From Physella acuta (lineage: Eukaryota > Mollusca > Gastropoda > Physidae): a stretch of DNA of 64,000 bases. The notes under the pieces were generated by a model. The model was not told the DNA's origin, ran no database searches, and was given only the letters and a program-made list of their open reading frames with translations. Below, one piece after another: positions 23,492 through 35,410 of this stretch. The stretch is from assembly GCF_028476545.1 (NCBI RefSeq), contig NW_026732515.1, positions 71,001 to 135,000 of the forward strand, in the 5' to 3' direction. How positions within the stretch are numbered: the first letter of the stretch is position 1; the number at the start of each line of letters is the position of its first letter. The position numbers were made by a program, and so were the translations under genes.

Positions 23492-25790
23492 GTTGTTAAG
23501 ATACGAACAATACTAGCTAGCAATATTAAACATTGATGCGGTTTTTATTAAATTAGTTTTTTTAATAATTGTATATTTATGGTTCTTTAAAGTTTAAAGT
23601 AATGATTAAAACCCAGAGATCAATAAAGTAGTGTTCTCTATGCGAACCTGGCGACTCACGAGCAGGTGAAATAGAGTTCACCTGTTTCTGTGAAATCGGC
23701 ATGTGAAGAAATAATGTGGTCAGGACTATGCCAACTCGTCTTTACTTTCCAGAACGTAAGTCAGGGATCTGAACTCGAGACTGCCTGGTTAGCAGTCGAA
23801 CGCTCTAGCATTCGACCACGCCGTCCCCTGTTGATCTATGGATGGGTTAATTTTATGATTTGATAAAATTAAAAATATATATATATAATTTGAAATAACT
23901 ACACTTATGTTTTTAAAGTGATAAATTATTAGAGCCACGAATCTGTATTTAGGTATAAAGACATTATGTGATAGGATATTGGCATAGTAAAAAAAAAATT
24001 ACGTATATTTTAAACGGGGCCAGAGGCGTAGCGACCCTTCCCGGCGCCCGGGGACAAACTTTTCGATTTGCACCCCCCCCCCCCCTCAAGATTTCGATTT
24101 GCACCCCGTCCCTCAAACTTTCGATTTGCACCCCCCCCCCCTAAAACTTTCGATTTGCACCCCCCCCCCCCCTCAACCTTTCAATTTATTTTTCCAACCC
24201 ATTTTGGCGCCCCCTAAGGTCGGCGCCCGGGGACATATGTCTCCCCCCCCCCCTCGCTACGCTACTGAACGGGGCAGTGGTAATTCAATATTAGCGGAAT
24301 TTTTAAAATCTTGCAAATAAAACCGCCGATTTTTCAAATAATTAAACTTGTTTGTGAAGTACAAAAAAAAAAAGTATAACAATTCAAATAATTCTTATTT
24401 ACCTTTACGGCTAATATTTTGACTGTATTGTAGCATACAATATTTTTTCTTCCTGTTTCTAAATGTGTGTAGTCTTTGTGTAGTTTACAATATAAAGTAC
24501 AATAAACATTATTTACATTCAGGACGTATATTAAACACTATTTATATTCCGGTTTCAGTTTAAGTTTAAAAATAATATTGCTTAGACCTACAGAAAACAA
24601 TGTATATAAGATTCTTTTTTTTCTGAATCTTTACAATTCTATAACAATTCAAATTTTACAGTAGGCTACATATTGATAAAGTTTATTGTCGTATGTCGCT
24701 GAGCATGTAGTACAGTAAACCATGTTTTAATCCGTGTTTGTAAATATGTACAGGTGTTCTGCTCAGCACCACAACGGGTGCACCTCTACCTGCCGTAGAC
24801 GTCTGCCAAATGTCCGTCTGCTTCTCTGTGGACAACTGCAGGGTGTGGAATCTTGACCTCTCCCAACAAGTGGTGAGTACAGGTGTAAAGTGATTAAAAA
24901 CTAGACTGCTTGCTCAATGCGAAACAAATAATTTTGTGTTTGTTTCTGACTGGCGAAAGCATCATTTTAATGTCTTACTATAGGGAAAATGTACATCTTA
25001 TTAAGATATTTTATGTGTTTATTACCTTTGCAGAAAGACAAGAAAATTCTTACGGACGAAAGAATTTTTGCAAATCTTGTCAGAAATGCTGTAAGTACTT
25101 CGTTGTCGTGTAAAACTGTGCTAAATGATCACTAGATCACAAAATTAAATCTTGTTTTTACAAAGCTTGTGGGTCATTCTTTGGTCCAAGAATAATGTTA
25201 CTAGAGAAATGTGACCTGACATATCTACCAGAATTTTAAAACTGACTATTAACTAAAAATTAAATTATTGTCCTAATTTAATGATTTCTTATAAATTATG
25301 TTTAAAAAAATATTTTTCATTAAATTTAGTTATTAAAATTTTTTATTAGAGTTGTAATACAGTTTTTTTTTAAAAAACATAAATTAAATATACCTTTTTA
25401 TTTTTTTTTTAATTTTAGTCGAGTTCTGATGCGTTTTATCTGGCCATGAGTAATTACTCAGCCAAACTGAACCAGCTCGACAAAGCCTTGTCCAACTACA
25501 TGCAGACTGGGGAGTTCAAACAACTGAGCACATCCGTGGCCATCCTAGACTACCTCAACAAATACAAGAGCAACCTGAGTGGGTTGATGAAGAATACCTT
25601 CCAGACCATCGGGGAGATAGAGGACATCTACCCCGTGGGTGGGGCCCCGGCTGTGTCGTCTGCGGCCCCGCTCTCCACAGACCTCAACAGCCTGAACGCC
25701 ATCTACTCCGAGACCTGGTACGTGACGGACAGGTTCGGCTCGCTGCTGACGTCATGGCGGAACGGATGTCCGGTGTGTGCCGTCGTCTAG
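23461..25790 (+). CDS. Gene C: secreted helical (cytokine-like) protein, tailless
   Basis: Exons 23461-23491, 24754-24872, 25034-25090 and 25419-25790 give 192 residues (phases 1-0-0). The signal peptide is MINIVFLLFAGVLLSTTTGA. Then APLPAVDVCQMSVCFSVDNC carries three Cys. Exon 3 is KDKKILTDERIFANLVRNA. Exon 4 predicts helix B (FYLAMSNYSAKLNQLDKAL), helix C (VAILDYLNKYKSNLSGLM onward), a Pro/Ala/Ser loop and helix D ([17 protein letters not shown]). It ends GCPVCAVV, with no Lys tail. NYS and NLS are sequons. The pattern (short helix, two paired helices, long loop, final helix, Cys near both ends) suits a four-helix bundle with an N- to C-terminal disulfide. D is its closest paralog. GC-rich, clean exons within AT-rich flanks suggest selection. 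Function not known. Confidence 0.9.
23636..23828 (-). repeat. Family-1 SINE, reverse copy in gene C intron 1
   Basis: Reversed head GGGGACGGCGTGGTCGAATG; body and tail typical of the family. Confidence 0.8.
24021..24267. mobile_element. hAT-like non-autonomous element in gene C intron 1
   Basis: Ends CAGAGGCGTAGCGACC and, reversed, CAGTAGCGTAGCGAGG. It is flanked by a perfect 8-bp duplication AACGGGGC (24013-24020 and 24268-24275). The inside is repeated TTTCGATTTGCACCCCCC. The 8-bp duplication and CAG-GGCG-like ends are typical of hAT elements. Confidence 0.8.
24754..24872 (+). CDS. Gene C exon 2
   Basis: Acceptor ATGTACAG, donor GTG|GTGAGT, phases 1 to 0. Contains [20 protein letters not shown]. 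Confidence 0.9.
25034..25090 (+). CDS. Gene C exon 3
   Basis: Acceptor CCTTTGCAG, donor GCT|GTAAGT; 19 codons, phase 0 on both sides. Confidence 0.85.
25419..25790 (+). CDS. Gene C exon 4
   Basis: T-rich acceptor TTTAATTTTAG, then 123 codons beginning SSSDAFYLAMSNYS to TAG. It aligns across its length with gene D exon 4. Confidence 0.9.
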   Translation, partial: SSSDAFYLAMSNYSAKLNQLDKALSNYMQTGEFKQLSTSVAILDYLNKYKSNLSGLMKNTFQTIGEIEDIYPVGGAPAVSSAAPLSTDLNSLNAIYSETWYVTDRFGSLLTSWRNGCPVCAVV

Positions 25791-26119
25791 TGACGTCATC
25801 GGCGTGGGCGTGGTCGAGAAGCGACGTCATCGACGTGGGCATACATGGAGGGAAAAGGGCTGAGACCAACAGTATTTGTTATGTTGATGGCATTAAATTA
25901 CATTTTTTAACACGATAACAATTAATGTACACACATTGATAAAGTTGAAATTACCATTATTTTTTAGTAACATATAGTATTTGCAATCTTCATTTGCATC
26001 TTAAGGTATGAATTAATCGTTTAACAGATATTGATCTTGATTAAAAAAGCAAATTTGTAACTCAAGTATTTAAAATAACAAGCATTATGATCATAACTAT
26101 AATCTATTTTTCAATTCAA

Positions 26120-26300
26120 TGTGACATGTTTGTCCTTCTTAGTTGAAATTTTATGTCCATTTTGAAAGATGAAAATATATGTTCATTTTGAAAGATAAAA
26201 ATATATGTCCATATTGAAAGATGAAAATATATGTCCATGTTGAAATTTGAAATTATATGTCCATGTTAAAAGTTGAAACTATTTATCCATGTCATAGTTG
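26120..26300 (+). repeat. 26-bp minisatellite in gene C 3' region
   Basis: About six units of TATGTCCATTTTGAAAGATG plus AAAATA. Confidence 0.85.
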
Positions 26301-26369
26301 AACATGTTTACACCATTCCCAGAATTTCCTGCCGTTAAAACCACTTTTCTTGCCAAAGTTAATTCAGTA

Positions 26370-26382
26370 TGTGCTATGCACA
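26370..26382 (+). promoter_or_regulatory. Gene C 3' hairpin with YRY triloop
   Basis: TGTGC-TAT-GCACA, preceded by CAGTA exactly as in gene B. It lies 580 nt after the stop codon. The upstream GGGTAA motif is not recognisable here. Confidence 0.6.
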
Positions 26383-27127
26383 AATAGTTGTATAAACTCG
26401 ATCAACATTTTTATTATACACATTATATTTTACATATGTTATACAAAATATTTGTCCATTTAACTAATTTATTTTTTGGCATTTTATTTATACATTTTAC
26501 ATAGCCAGTTTTTCCGATTCATAAAATTATATTTAAGTTAACATTTACAAATTTATTGAATAATTTTTTTTATTTTAAATTCAATCTTATTTTATTTAAT
26601 CAGTTTAATCAACCTTTTAAATACAAAACTATCATTATTATTCAATTCATTTCTCAAAATTTTCAATATTCACTATTACTTACTTACAATCTCTTACTGT
26701 ATTTATTTTTGTAAATTTATAATTTCATTCAATTGATTAAAAATCCTTTTGCAAATCATTAAGATATTTCTTAAGTTATTTATCTTTATGTAAAATTTTT
26801 TGGTTAATCCTCTAAGAAAAATAACTCTCTAATGAAGAGTTACAATAATACACATGTAACAAATCAAACAGAAGATTGTGGTGCCGTGGTGGATCTTATC
26901 CCGACACTGAAACTTTTCAAACTGTTTCTATTTCACATTTTATTTTCATATTTCATAGTCAATTGTCTTTTAGCTGACCGGCCACGATGTGCACAGGTAA
27001 ATTCAATGTCCGATTGAATTCCTACATCCATTTTAAATATGCACACACTCGAGACATAAATGCAAAAAGCTTCTTTCAGAATATGAACGAAATTCCACCC
27101 ACTAATATTAGCTATTATTTTTTAAAA

Positions 27128-27310
27128 TGGCTGAATCAAGCTGAACGTTTATTCATTCATCAACTAAATCAAGCTGAACATTTATACATTCATCAACTAA
27201 ATCAAGCTGAACGTTTATTCATTCATCAACTGAATCAAGCTGAACATTTATACATTCATCAACTGAATCAAGCTGAACGTTTGAACATTCAACAACTTAA
27301 TAAACCTGAG
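27128..27310 (+). repeat. 33-bp minisatellite
   Basis: Five to six units of CTGAATCAAGCTGAACGTTT followed by ATTCATTCATCAA. It gives an LNQAERLFIHQ repeat frame with no signal peptide or splice context, so I treat it as non-coding. Confidence 0.85.
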
Positions 27311-27351
27311 CGTTTATACATTCTCAATTTTACCGAGCATAGTTACTTATT

Positions 27352-27630
27352 TCATACCAGGTCTCAATTCCTTAAAGAACCTGGTCCCCATATGATACCA
27401 GGTCTCAACTCTTTAAACTAAGCACCTGGTCCCCATATGATAGCAGGTCTCAATTCCTTAAAGCACCTGGTCCCCATATGATACCAGGTCTCAATTCCTT
27501 AAAGCACCTGGTCCCCATATGATACCAGGTCTCAATTCCTTAAAGCACCCGGTCCCCATATGATACCAGGTCTCAACTCCTTAAAGAACCTGGTCCCCAT
27601 ATGATACAAGGTCTCAATTCGTTAAAGCAC
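27352..27630 (+). repeat. 41-bp minisatellite with internal inverted motif
   Basis: About seven units of ACCAGGTCTCAATTCCTTAA, then AGCACCTGGTCCCCATATGAT. ACCAGGT and ACCTGGT in each unit are inverted, so every unit can fold. Confidence 0.9.
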
Positions 27631-27914
27631 GTCAACATACATATTCTTTAAAAGTTTTTTTTGACATAAAATGATTTATTTTAAATAATAGGCCTACCGT
27701 TTTTTTTCTTGTTTACGCTGGGTTGATATAAAACAATTTAAATCTCAAAATGGAACATAGCATGGAGACGTACTATAACTAGATAATATATTATGTAAAT
27801 TGCCAGAAAAAAAGTCTTTTTTTTCTTCACTCCGATAAACGCCATTAAAAAACAGATCTAGAAACACCGTATATAAACAAAAGCCGCATATTCTATGTAC
27901 AAAACTGGCCTAGA

Positions 27915-28082
27915 AGGGTACGGAGTGGTCTATCGGTAGAGAGCTGGAGAGTTCGAATCCGGGTTCAAGTCAGTAGACCGGTAGGTAAAGTAAAGGCGGC
28001 TGGGCATAGTTCTGACCACACTATCTCTTCATATGCCGAGGTCACAGAAACAAGTAAACTCAACTTCACTTGCCCTATAGAC
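27915..28082 (+). repeat. tRNA-derived SINE (family 1)
   Basis: TACGGAGTGGTCTATCGGTA head, GAGTTCGAATCCGGGTTCAA B box, CAAGTAAACTCAACTTCACT tail. Confidence 0.8.
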
Positions 28083-29104
28083 CGTCAGGTTTGAAAGGGA
28101 ACTTTTTTTTTTTACTGGCCCAGAACTACCACACAAAGAATATAAAGGAGGGGGGGGGCATTGTGAGTCGGCAACAACCTTCATCTGATGTTTGGCTATT
28201 GTTTAACACTCACCGATGCTATATTTAAGAATGAAAGGGAAAGAGATCAAATGGGGGGAAAAAACGTCAGTTACATTCATATTTTATTAACCTTATAGGA
28301 AAAGAAAATTGTCGTTCATAGTTGAAAATAATTCCAAAATCACAAGCCCCTTATATAATCATATTCCTTGTGTGTACTCATACTCCAATCATATAATCAT
28401 ATACCCCTTATTCTGTGGTATAATTAAAGTTAAGTCGAGGCAAAAAAAAAGGTGGCGAAGGCAATACATGAATTTGAACCCGCGACTTTGAAAATAACCA
28501 CACACAGTGTGGATATTTACACATATCAGTTGACAAAGAAGGATTCTCTAGATTCGTTGACAACATCGAACTCTGGCAAAAATAACTGCCGAATCTGTGC
28601 TATAGAAAAATCAGGACCAGTAGATATTGTTATAGCACGCTGTATACTGTGTAGACCGCCAAACCAAAGTCATCATATAGGCTCAAATAAGTAGGAAACC
28701 CCTCAAAGTAAGAGAGAAAGACGTAGCCCCCAAAGCTCCACAGCAAAGAGAGTTTGAGAGATATGATGTCATGATGGCACATATGGGGAGCCAACTACAG
28801 AATGGTCTAGAGCAGCGAGCTCTGGAGGGATGTAGTTGGCGGCTCAAACTTTAAACTCATGTGAAATATTCCCCGGGATCCGAACTTAAGACTTCTGGAA
28901 TAGCAGGGCCAATTATGTACTAATGATTGTTATTAATATAGGCCACCCCACCTTTTCCTTTCTCCAGACTAGAAAAACTACTCAGAAAAAAATTAAAAAG
29001 GGGGGTAGGGGCTTGGTAAGTCAAAACCCCAACATTGTCGACTATCTTTGTGCATGTAGTTTGACACTCCACGATGCCACATGAGCTTACAAATTGTATC
29101 AACT

Positions 29105-29950
29105 GAGTAAGTTAGTAGGGCATGCGCGGTCGGGCGAGAGAACACGATTTGCTAACTCCTAAAGTCCAGAGTACAGACCCACGGGCAGGTGAGGCTCAAT
29201 AGCTGGGGACAGCCACTCTTCTAGGAGAGACAACTCAATAGCTGGGGACAGCCACTCTTCTTCGAGAGACAACTCAATAGCTGGGGACAGCCACTCTTCT
29301 AGGAGAGACAACTCAATAGCTGGGGACAGCCACTCTTCTAGGAGAGACAACTCGATAGCTGGGGACAGCCACTCTTCTAGGAGAGACAACTCAATAGCTG
29401 GGGACAGCCACTCTTCTAGGAGAGACAACTCGATAGCTGAGGACAGCCACTCTTCTAGGAGAGACAACTCAATAGCTGGGGACAGCCACTCTTCTAGGAG
29501 AGACAACTCGATAGCTGAGGACAGCCACTCTTCTAGGAGAGACAACTCAATAGCTGGGGACAGCAACTCTTCTAGGAGAGACAATTCAATAGCTGGGGAC
29601 AGCCACTCTTCTAGGAGAGATAACTCAATAGCTGGGGACAGCCACTCTTCTAGGAGAGACAACTCAATAGCTGGGGACAGCCACTCTTCTAGGAGAGACA
29701 ACTCAATAGCTGGGGACAGCCACTCTTCTAGGAGAGACAACTCAATAGCTGGTGACAGCCACTCTTCTAGGAGAGACAACTCAATAGCTGGGGACAGCCA
29801 CTCTTCTAGGAGAGACAACTCAATAGCAGGGGACAGCAAACAGTCTGGGAGAAAAAAATCAGACAGCTGCTGCCTTGTAGTTTGGTCTTGGGTGGGCAAA
29901 GACTATGGAAGCAAATCCAAAAAGAAAAGCAGGCTGACGTTGGAGTATAT
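29105..29950 (+). repeat. Family-2 SINE with 39-bp internal expansion
   Basis: About 17 tandem copies (29195-29830) of a 39-bp unit CAATAGCTGGGGACAGCCAC plus TCTTCTAGGAGAGACAACT. The right end (CTGCTGCCTTGTAGTTTGGT to AAAAAGAAAAGCAGGCTGA) matches the SINE at 45.4 kb, which has only one unit. Because 39 is a multiple of three, the - strand reads as an open frame of about 246 codons (SPAIELSLLEEWL units). This is an artefact, not a gene. Confidence 0.9.
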
Positions 29951-30804
29951 GGCCCTTAACCTATAATCACATGTTACTTAAATGTGTTGAAGAAAATCCC
30001 CTTCAACATTACAAGAAAGAACAAAGAATAGTATAACTTAGTATGTTGTCACCTGTATTTCATTAAACGGATTGTCTTCTTCATATGATCATTTATTTTT
30101 GTCTTGGTGTGACTGGACATATGACGTACAACAAATACAAATCTGGATTTTAGAAATGTTGATTAATCACGGCTTTATCTTTTTAAGTTTCCGTCCAGTA
30201 AAGGGTTACTTTGGTTCAAACAAAGACAGGGTTGATTATGATTAAATCATTACTAATACAAGAAACATTAGGTTAATCCCCCACCTCCCGACACACATGC
30301 ACACATACACACAAACACACACACGTCTCTGGTAGAATATATTATTTCCAACGTATTTAAAATCTAAGAAAGGCTAGTCAATAATGTCTTAAATTCAATA
30401 CAGCTGCACTCGATTTTTAGCTAATTAACGACGCTTCATTAACAAGATTATAAAAAAAAATTTAGTCCAATAAAAAGAACCAGAGAACAATTTTCAGCAA
30501 ATCTGGATCTTCGTCTTGAATACAATACCATTTCATGTTTGTTTGTTTTTCCTTCGAGCTTTCGTGTAAAGGAAGATTTGATTCACTTTAATTGACAGCT
30601 GATAAGAAGGTGGGCGGAGCTTTTAAAACCATTAACATTATTTAATTAACATTGACAGAGAGTTGTAAAACGGTGTCGTAAACTAACTTTACCTTTTAAT
30701 TTCTAACATTACTTTTTTTTTTTGCGTACTTCATTTTTAAAACAATGCTGAAAAAAAAAATCTTTCAGAAAATTTCACTTAGAGGTTTCACTAACAAATT
30801 TTGC

Positions 30805-30811
30805 TATATAT
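30805..30811 (+). promoter_or_regulatory. TATA-like box of gene D
   Basis: TATATAT in TTGCTATATATGTG, 60 bp upstream of the start codon. No perfect NF-kappaB site was found near it. Confidence 0.45.
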
Positions 30812-30870
30812 GTGACACAAAAACCAGGTGAATTAATTAAAAGCTTTGAAGTCGACTAACTAGTTGAAAC

Positions 30871-30919
30871 ATGAGCAAATATTTAGTTACCATGGCCCTT
30901 GTCTTTCTCATTTTATTAG
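30871..30919 (+). CDS. Gene D exon 1
   Basis: Encodes [16 protein letters not shown] plus one base, donor TAG|GTATTA (phase 1). An internal Met at codon 8 is an alternative start. Confidence 0.8.
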
Positions 30920-31041
30920 GTATTAGTTGTCTAAACGCTGTCTTTATTAGATAAATGTTGGCTGTATTCGTTAAATGCTGTCTATATTAGTTTAATGATG
31001 TCAGCTTACAAACATTATATACTAAGTCACAGTTACAATAT

Positions 31042-31115
<74 letters not shown>

Positions 31116-32875
31116 CACAATATTATATTTGACAGCCCAAAAATTATATTAGATTATAGGTCTACGTAAAAATGTTTAGCCTATCTCAAATTTTCATCAA
31201 TTTAGATGCATTGATGAGTTATACTAGAAATAATTTTCGTTTAAAATTAATAATATCAAACGTGTTGGTTTGTAATGACAAACAAGACAAATATAGATGT
31301 TTCTAGAACATATTTAGTGTGTTACTAATTCTAGATTGAAAATTAAGGAATAAAATTAATACATTTGCGATGTGTTTATAAAAATATGTTTTCATCATCA
31401 GTTACGGTTCCTGTCGTCTCACCTGCCGCGATTACTGTTCCTGATGTGTGCTACAACTTCATGTGTTTTTCTGTCGATAACTGCAGGTTGTGGTGTGATG
31501 AGTTACATAAACATGTGGTACGTTACACAACTTGGAACTTTATTATTTATTATCTTTATAACTCTATTTTGGTTTGGGTTATTTTGTACCTGTTCAGTTT
31601 TTTATAAAGGGTTTCATATTAATTACTCTGCAGTTACATTGCAAAGTATAATATTTTTTTTAGCATGAGAGCTATTTTAAAATTAATTACATAAAAAGAA
31701 ATAAAAAGGCCTTTTACAAATGAACAATAAAAACGTTTAATAACAAGCTTATGTATTATTATGCACGAAAAAGCATACATTTGATTTTCTTTATAATAAT
31801 GCACCATGATTTAAATACATAACTAAAAATTAAAACATGGGTTATTATTTAAGTTTTAATACAAGTATTCAAATGATAATATAGCGACCTACACATTTTT
31901 AAAATTATATATTAAAGAAACTTATTTACTTTGTGTGCATTATTATATTGTTAACGGATCTTTTTTTAAAAAAAAGGTTTATTAGAAGTGATCGTAATTT
32001 CGCTCGTCAGTTTCGATCCATGACGACAATAGAAGCAACACTTAATTTAAGCACTATGTACGGTGAAATTTTTTAAAAACTTTAAAAAAAAAAATTGTTT
32101 AACACATGAAGTTAAAGTTTCAAATACATATTTTGGCGTGTAACAATTTGCTTTTGATTGATTAAAATATTCAGGCAGACAAGCACATATTACTGGACAA
32201 GATTGTCTTCTACCACCTCCCCACTAAAGTGGTAAGTTATATTGAATTATCTCCCCTTTAAAAGTCTACTTGCTCTCTTTGATTACCTCCCTTAGTGATT
32301 TCTACTTTGTTCGTTCACTAAACCATCCCCAATAAATTGGTCCTTTTTTTTTTTGGTTTTTTTTTTTGCCTACCAATCGAGATTGTACTTTTATTTTTTA
32401 ACTGTAGCAATATATTAATACAAAAACAAATAGTATAACTTCATCCCCGTTTGGCTCTCGTTTTGTACGTATCTGAGCAAGTGTTTACAGTATTTCACAC
32501 CCTGCTCAACAGAACACGACATACGAGTTCCACACCGCCATGGTCAGCTACCTAACCAAACTCGACCAGCTTGACCACGCACTGACCAACTACATGATGA
32601 CAGAGGACTACAAGCAGCTGGCCACTTCCGTTTCCATCAGAAGTTACGTCAAGCTGTACCGTAAACTACTGTCTGGACTGACGGGCCAGGTCTACCAGGC
32701 CATCGGCGAACTGGAGGCCAATTTGTCTGACGTCACGACGCCCCTACCTCCCCTGGCACCCTCGGACTTGAACAGTTTGAACGTCATCTTTGCCGAGACG
32801 TGGTACGTCACAGATAGGTTCAGCGGGTTGCTGCAGTTCTGGCGGGATGGTTGTCCGGTCTGTGATGGGTTCTAG
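30871..32875 (+). CDS. Gene D: secreted helical (cytokine-like) protein, tailless
   Basis: Exons 30871-30919, 31402-31517, 32175-32231 and 32513-32875 give 194 residues (phases 1-0-0). The signal peptide starts [20 protein letters not shown]. Exon 2 ends with [20 protein letters not shown], almost the gene C motif with an extra Cys. Exon 3 is [19 protein letters not shown]. Exon 4 aligns with C from the first residues: [20 protein letters not shown], then a second helix to IGELEANL, a Thr/Pro loop, then [16 protein letters not shown], and ends GCPVCDGF with no tail. The pair C-D looks like a tandem duplication. An (AT)n array begins 55 bp after the stop codon, and the 3' hairpin of the family is not intact here. 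Confidence 0.9.
31045..31110. repeat. (AT)n microsatellite in gene D intron 1
   Basis: About 65 bp of AT. Confidence 0.95.
31402..31517 (+). CDS. Gene D exon 2
   Basis: Acceptor TCATCATCAG, donor GTG|GTACGT, phases 1 to 0. Contains [18 protein letters not shown]. Confidence 0.9.
32175..32231 (+). CDS. Gene D exon 3
   Basis: Acceptor AATATTCAG, donor GTG|GTAAGT; 19 codons, phase 0 on both sides. Confidence 0.85.
32513..32875 (+). CDS. Gene D exon 4
   Basis: Acceptor TGCTCAACAG, then [12 protein letters not shown].. for 120 codons to TAG. Confidence 0.9.
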   Translation, partial: NTTYEFHTAMVSYLTKLDQLDHALTNYMMTEDYKQLATSVSIRSYVKLYRKLLSGLTGQVYQAIGELEANLSDVTTPLPPLAPSDLNSLNVIFAETWYVTDRFSGLLQFWRDGCPVCDGF

Positions 32876-32926
32876 GGTGGAAGGTTTGCCAAGATATACC
32901 ACTGCTATGATCTATCTCATGCCTTG

Positions 32927-32929
<3 letters not shown>

Positions 32930-32990
<61 letters not shown>

Positions 32991-33034
32991 ATATATAATG
33001 TGTATATTATATCTGTATATAAACACACACACAG

Positions 33035-33122
<88 letters not shown>
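32930..33122. repeat. (AT)n/(CA)n microsatellite after gene D
   Basis: Two AT arrays separated by a CACACACAGACACACACAC island, inside the likely 3' UTR of gene D. Confidence 0.95.
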
Positions 33123-33125
<3 letters not shown>

Positions 33126-33382
33126 ACAACAAACGCTACACAATAAGTATTAAGTACATGTAATAAAAAAAAATCCCCTATACATTAACCATAACCCTAG
33201 CATTCAAATATAAACATTACCCTACCTATAATAATCAATCTGCGAAAGCCGAATCATTGGCACCTGGTCCACGTAACGGAAAAGTAATATACATACACTT
33301 GTACAGGACATTCGTTGATTATTGTTTCTAATACAGAGGTTCACCGTAGTTTAAAAGATAACGTAATGCCTCATGTTTTAAG

Positions 33383-33430
33383 CCTAGGTTAACTCAGATG
33401 GTGAAAATAGCTAATGCTTGTGGTGCATGT
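33383..33430 (+). promoter_or_regulatory. Decayed gene D counterpart of the 3' element
   Basis: CCTAGGTTAACTCAGA resembles CCTGAGGGTAAACTCAGA of gene B. The expected YRY hairpin downstream is not recognisable. Weak call. Confidence 0.25.
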
Positions 33431-33667
33431 AAAGTATCATGACTGATACAAGAAATGAAAATGTAGTAGAAATTAGACATTTAATGTAACGTATTTAAAT
33501 GTAATTATGTTCTTCACTACATTCTCGTTCTTCTTCTATCTATCTATCTCTATCTCTCTCTATATACATGCTGTAAATAATATGTGCTTTCATAAAAGTA
33601 TAAATATTAAATAGAAGTTTGTATAAAACCATATAGAAAACACCTTTATACAGTATGCTTGGGGTTT

Positions 33668-33679
33668 TATATATATACA

Positions 33680-33766
<87 letters not shown>
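33668..33766. repeat. (AT)n microsatellite
   Basis: About 100 bp of AT. Confidence 0.95.
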
Positions 33767-33769
<3 letters not shown>

Positions 33770-34034
33770 TAAGAAAATATAAGTTTTATTAAATCCCTAA
33801 CTATCGCAAATTAAAACAAACATTTTATTATTTTAAAATCTTTATTCGTCAATTAGTTTCAACATACACTAGCACCATAACATACATGATAAAAACATAC
33901 AGTGAAACATTCTGACACAGTGTAATAAATTCATAATTAAAATGAATTATTCTACATCTAAATAAAATAAAGATTCTTTTAGAAAAGCAAAAATTGTGTA
34001 AATGTGTAAAAATTTTGATGGATTGAAAAGTAAA

Positions 34035-34222
34035 GCATGTCTGTAAATGGCAGTATTGAAGAAGTAAGGCATAAGTAAATGGCAGTATTGAACAAGTAAG
34101 GCATATGTAAATGGCAGTATTTAAAAAAGTAAGGCATAAGTAAATGGCAGTATTGAACAAGTAAGGCATATGTAAAAGGCAGTATTTAAAAAAGTAAGGC
34201 ATAAGTAAATGGCAGTATTGAA
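34035..34222 (+). repeat. 32-bp minisatellite
   Basis: About six units of GGCATAAGTAAATGGCAGTA followed by TTGAACAAGTAA. A looser repeat GGATAGTA..GGACATGGGCAG follows at 34500-34680. Confidence 0.85.
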
Positions 34223-35159
34223 CACGGAGGTTACAGGCTACAAGACAATATGAACACAGCGCAGAGATAAAGTAACATGATGGTCAGAAGGGATGTACCA
34301 AGTTATAGAGAAAATCACGGGGAGAAAAAAACCATGGTAGAAGTGTACACAGTACACAAGTGTAAATTAGAAAGGTGAGCACTGATTTGGTGTAGAGCTT
34401 TCATTTGGAGGTGTGAACACATAGGGCAGATATGTACAGGGCAGATAGTAAATGCAGCTATGTACTTGATAACAGTGTATAACAGAAGGCATAGGTTTAT
34501 TTGCTACACATGGATACATGGGCAGGGATGTGGATAGTATAGGTGGACATGGGTATAACTGTGGATAGTACAAGTGGATACATGGGCAGGCTGTGGATAG
34601 TACATATGGACATGTGCAGGGCTGTGGATGGTAGAGGTAAACGCAAAGGGCATAAGTGTAGATGGAATGATGTACATATAGGGCAGAGCTACAGATGGAA
34701 AAGATACGCATATGAAGGTAAACTTTGTTAAATTAATTTGTTGATAAAAGTGTGATTACTACGGCAATTTGTGAACTTCATTAATGCTAGATAAGTCAAA
34801 TACACATTCTGCACAAGAAAAAGTGGCATCGACATAAAAGTGACAAGCATAAAAACCTACTAAAATGAAAATAATATTGTACAAATTTAAATAAAATAAC
34901 TAGAGTATTGTATTCATCACAATGGAATTAGTATCTTAGTTTTAAAACATTATCATTTAAACAAAAAATAGTCATTAAAACTGGTTATAGACAATCTTCA
35001 TAAAAAAAAAAACTACAATCACTTTTCTAAAAAAAAAATAATTCTTAAAACAAGTTTTCATTATTAAAAAAAAACACTTGAGCTCTTACTTAGTACTAAC
35101 CCGTATTTTCACAGTTCGAGGTATAGTTTAGATTTACTTTAAAATCATGATTATAAGTT

Positions 35160-35410
35160 ACGGTTCATATAACTTGTGGGTAGGGAAGGTTCTTAAATGA
35201 GACGTGGCTCTGTGTAATTTTGTAGGGATAAAAAAGTGTGACAAATTTTAGAGGCTGGGCGGGACTTTGAGATGTTATTTTTAGGGAGGAATGGGAGAAG
35301 GTGGGGGGGGGGGGGGGTCTGGCTTTTTCTAAGTGACGATAAAAGGGTGGGACTAGGGGGGGGGGGGGGGTTAAAGCTTGACATCAGTTATGGGCGACAC
35401 CTCATTGCAC
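35160..35410. mobile_element. Decayed relative of the 6858-7268 TIR element
   Basis: Internal AAAAGTGTGACAAATTTT, two G-rich runs and right end CATCAGTTATGGGCGACACC resemble GTCAGTTATGGACTACCCC at 7268. The left end is poorly preserved. Confidence 0.4.

Larger units (their letters stand above)
26400..30790. other. Intergenic between C and D
   Basis: Two minisatellites, a family-1 SINE and the expanded family-2 SINE. The frames at 28309-28694 and 26987-27421 show no domain. No gene supported. Confidence 0.6.
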
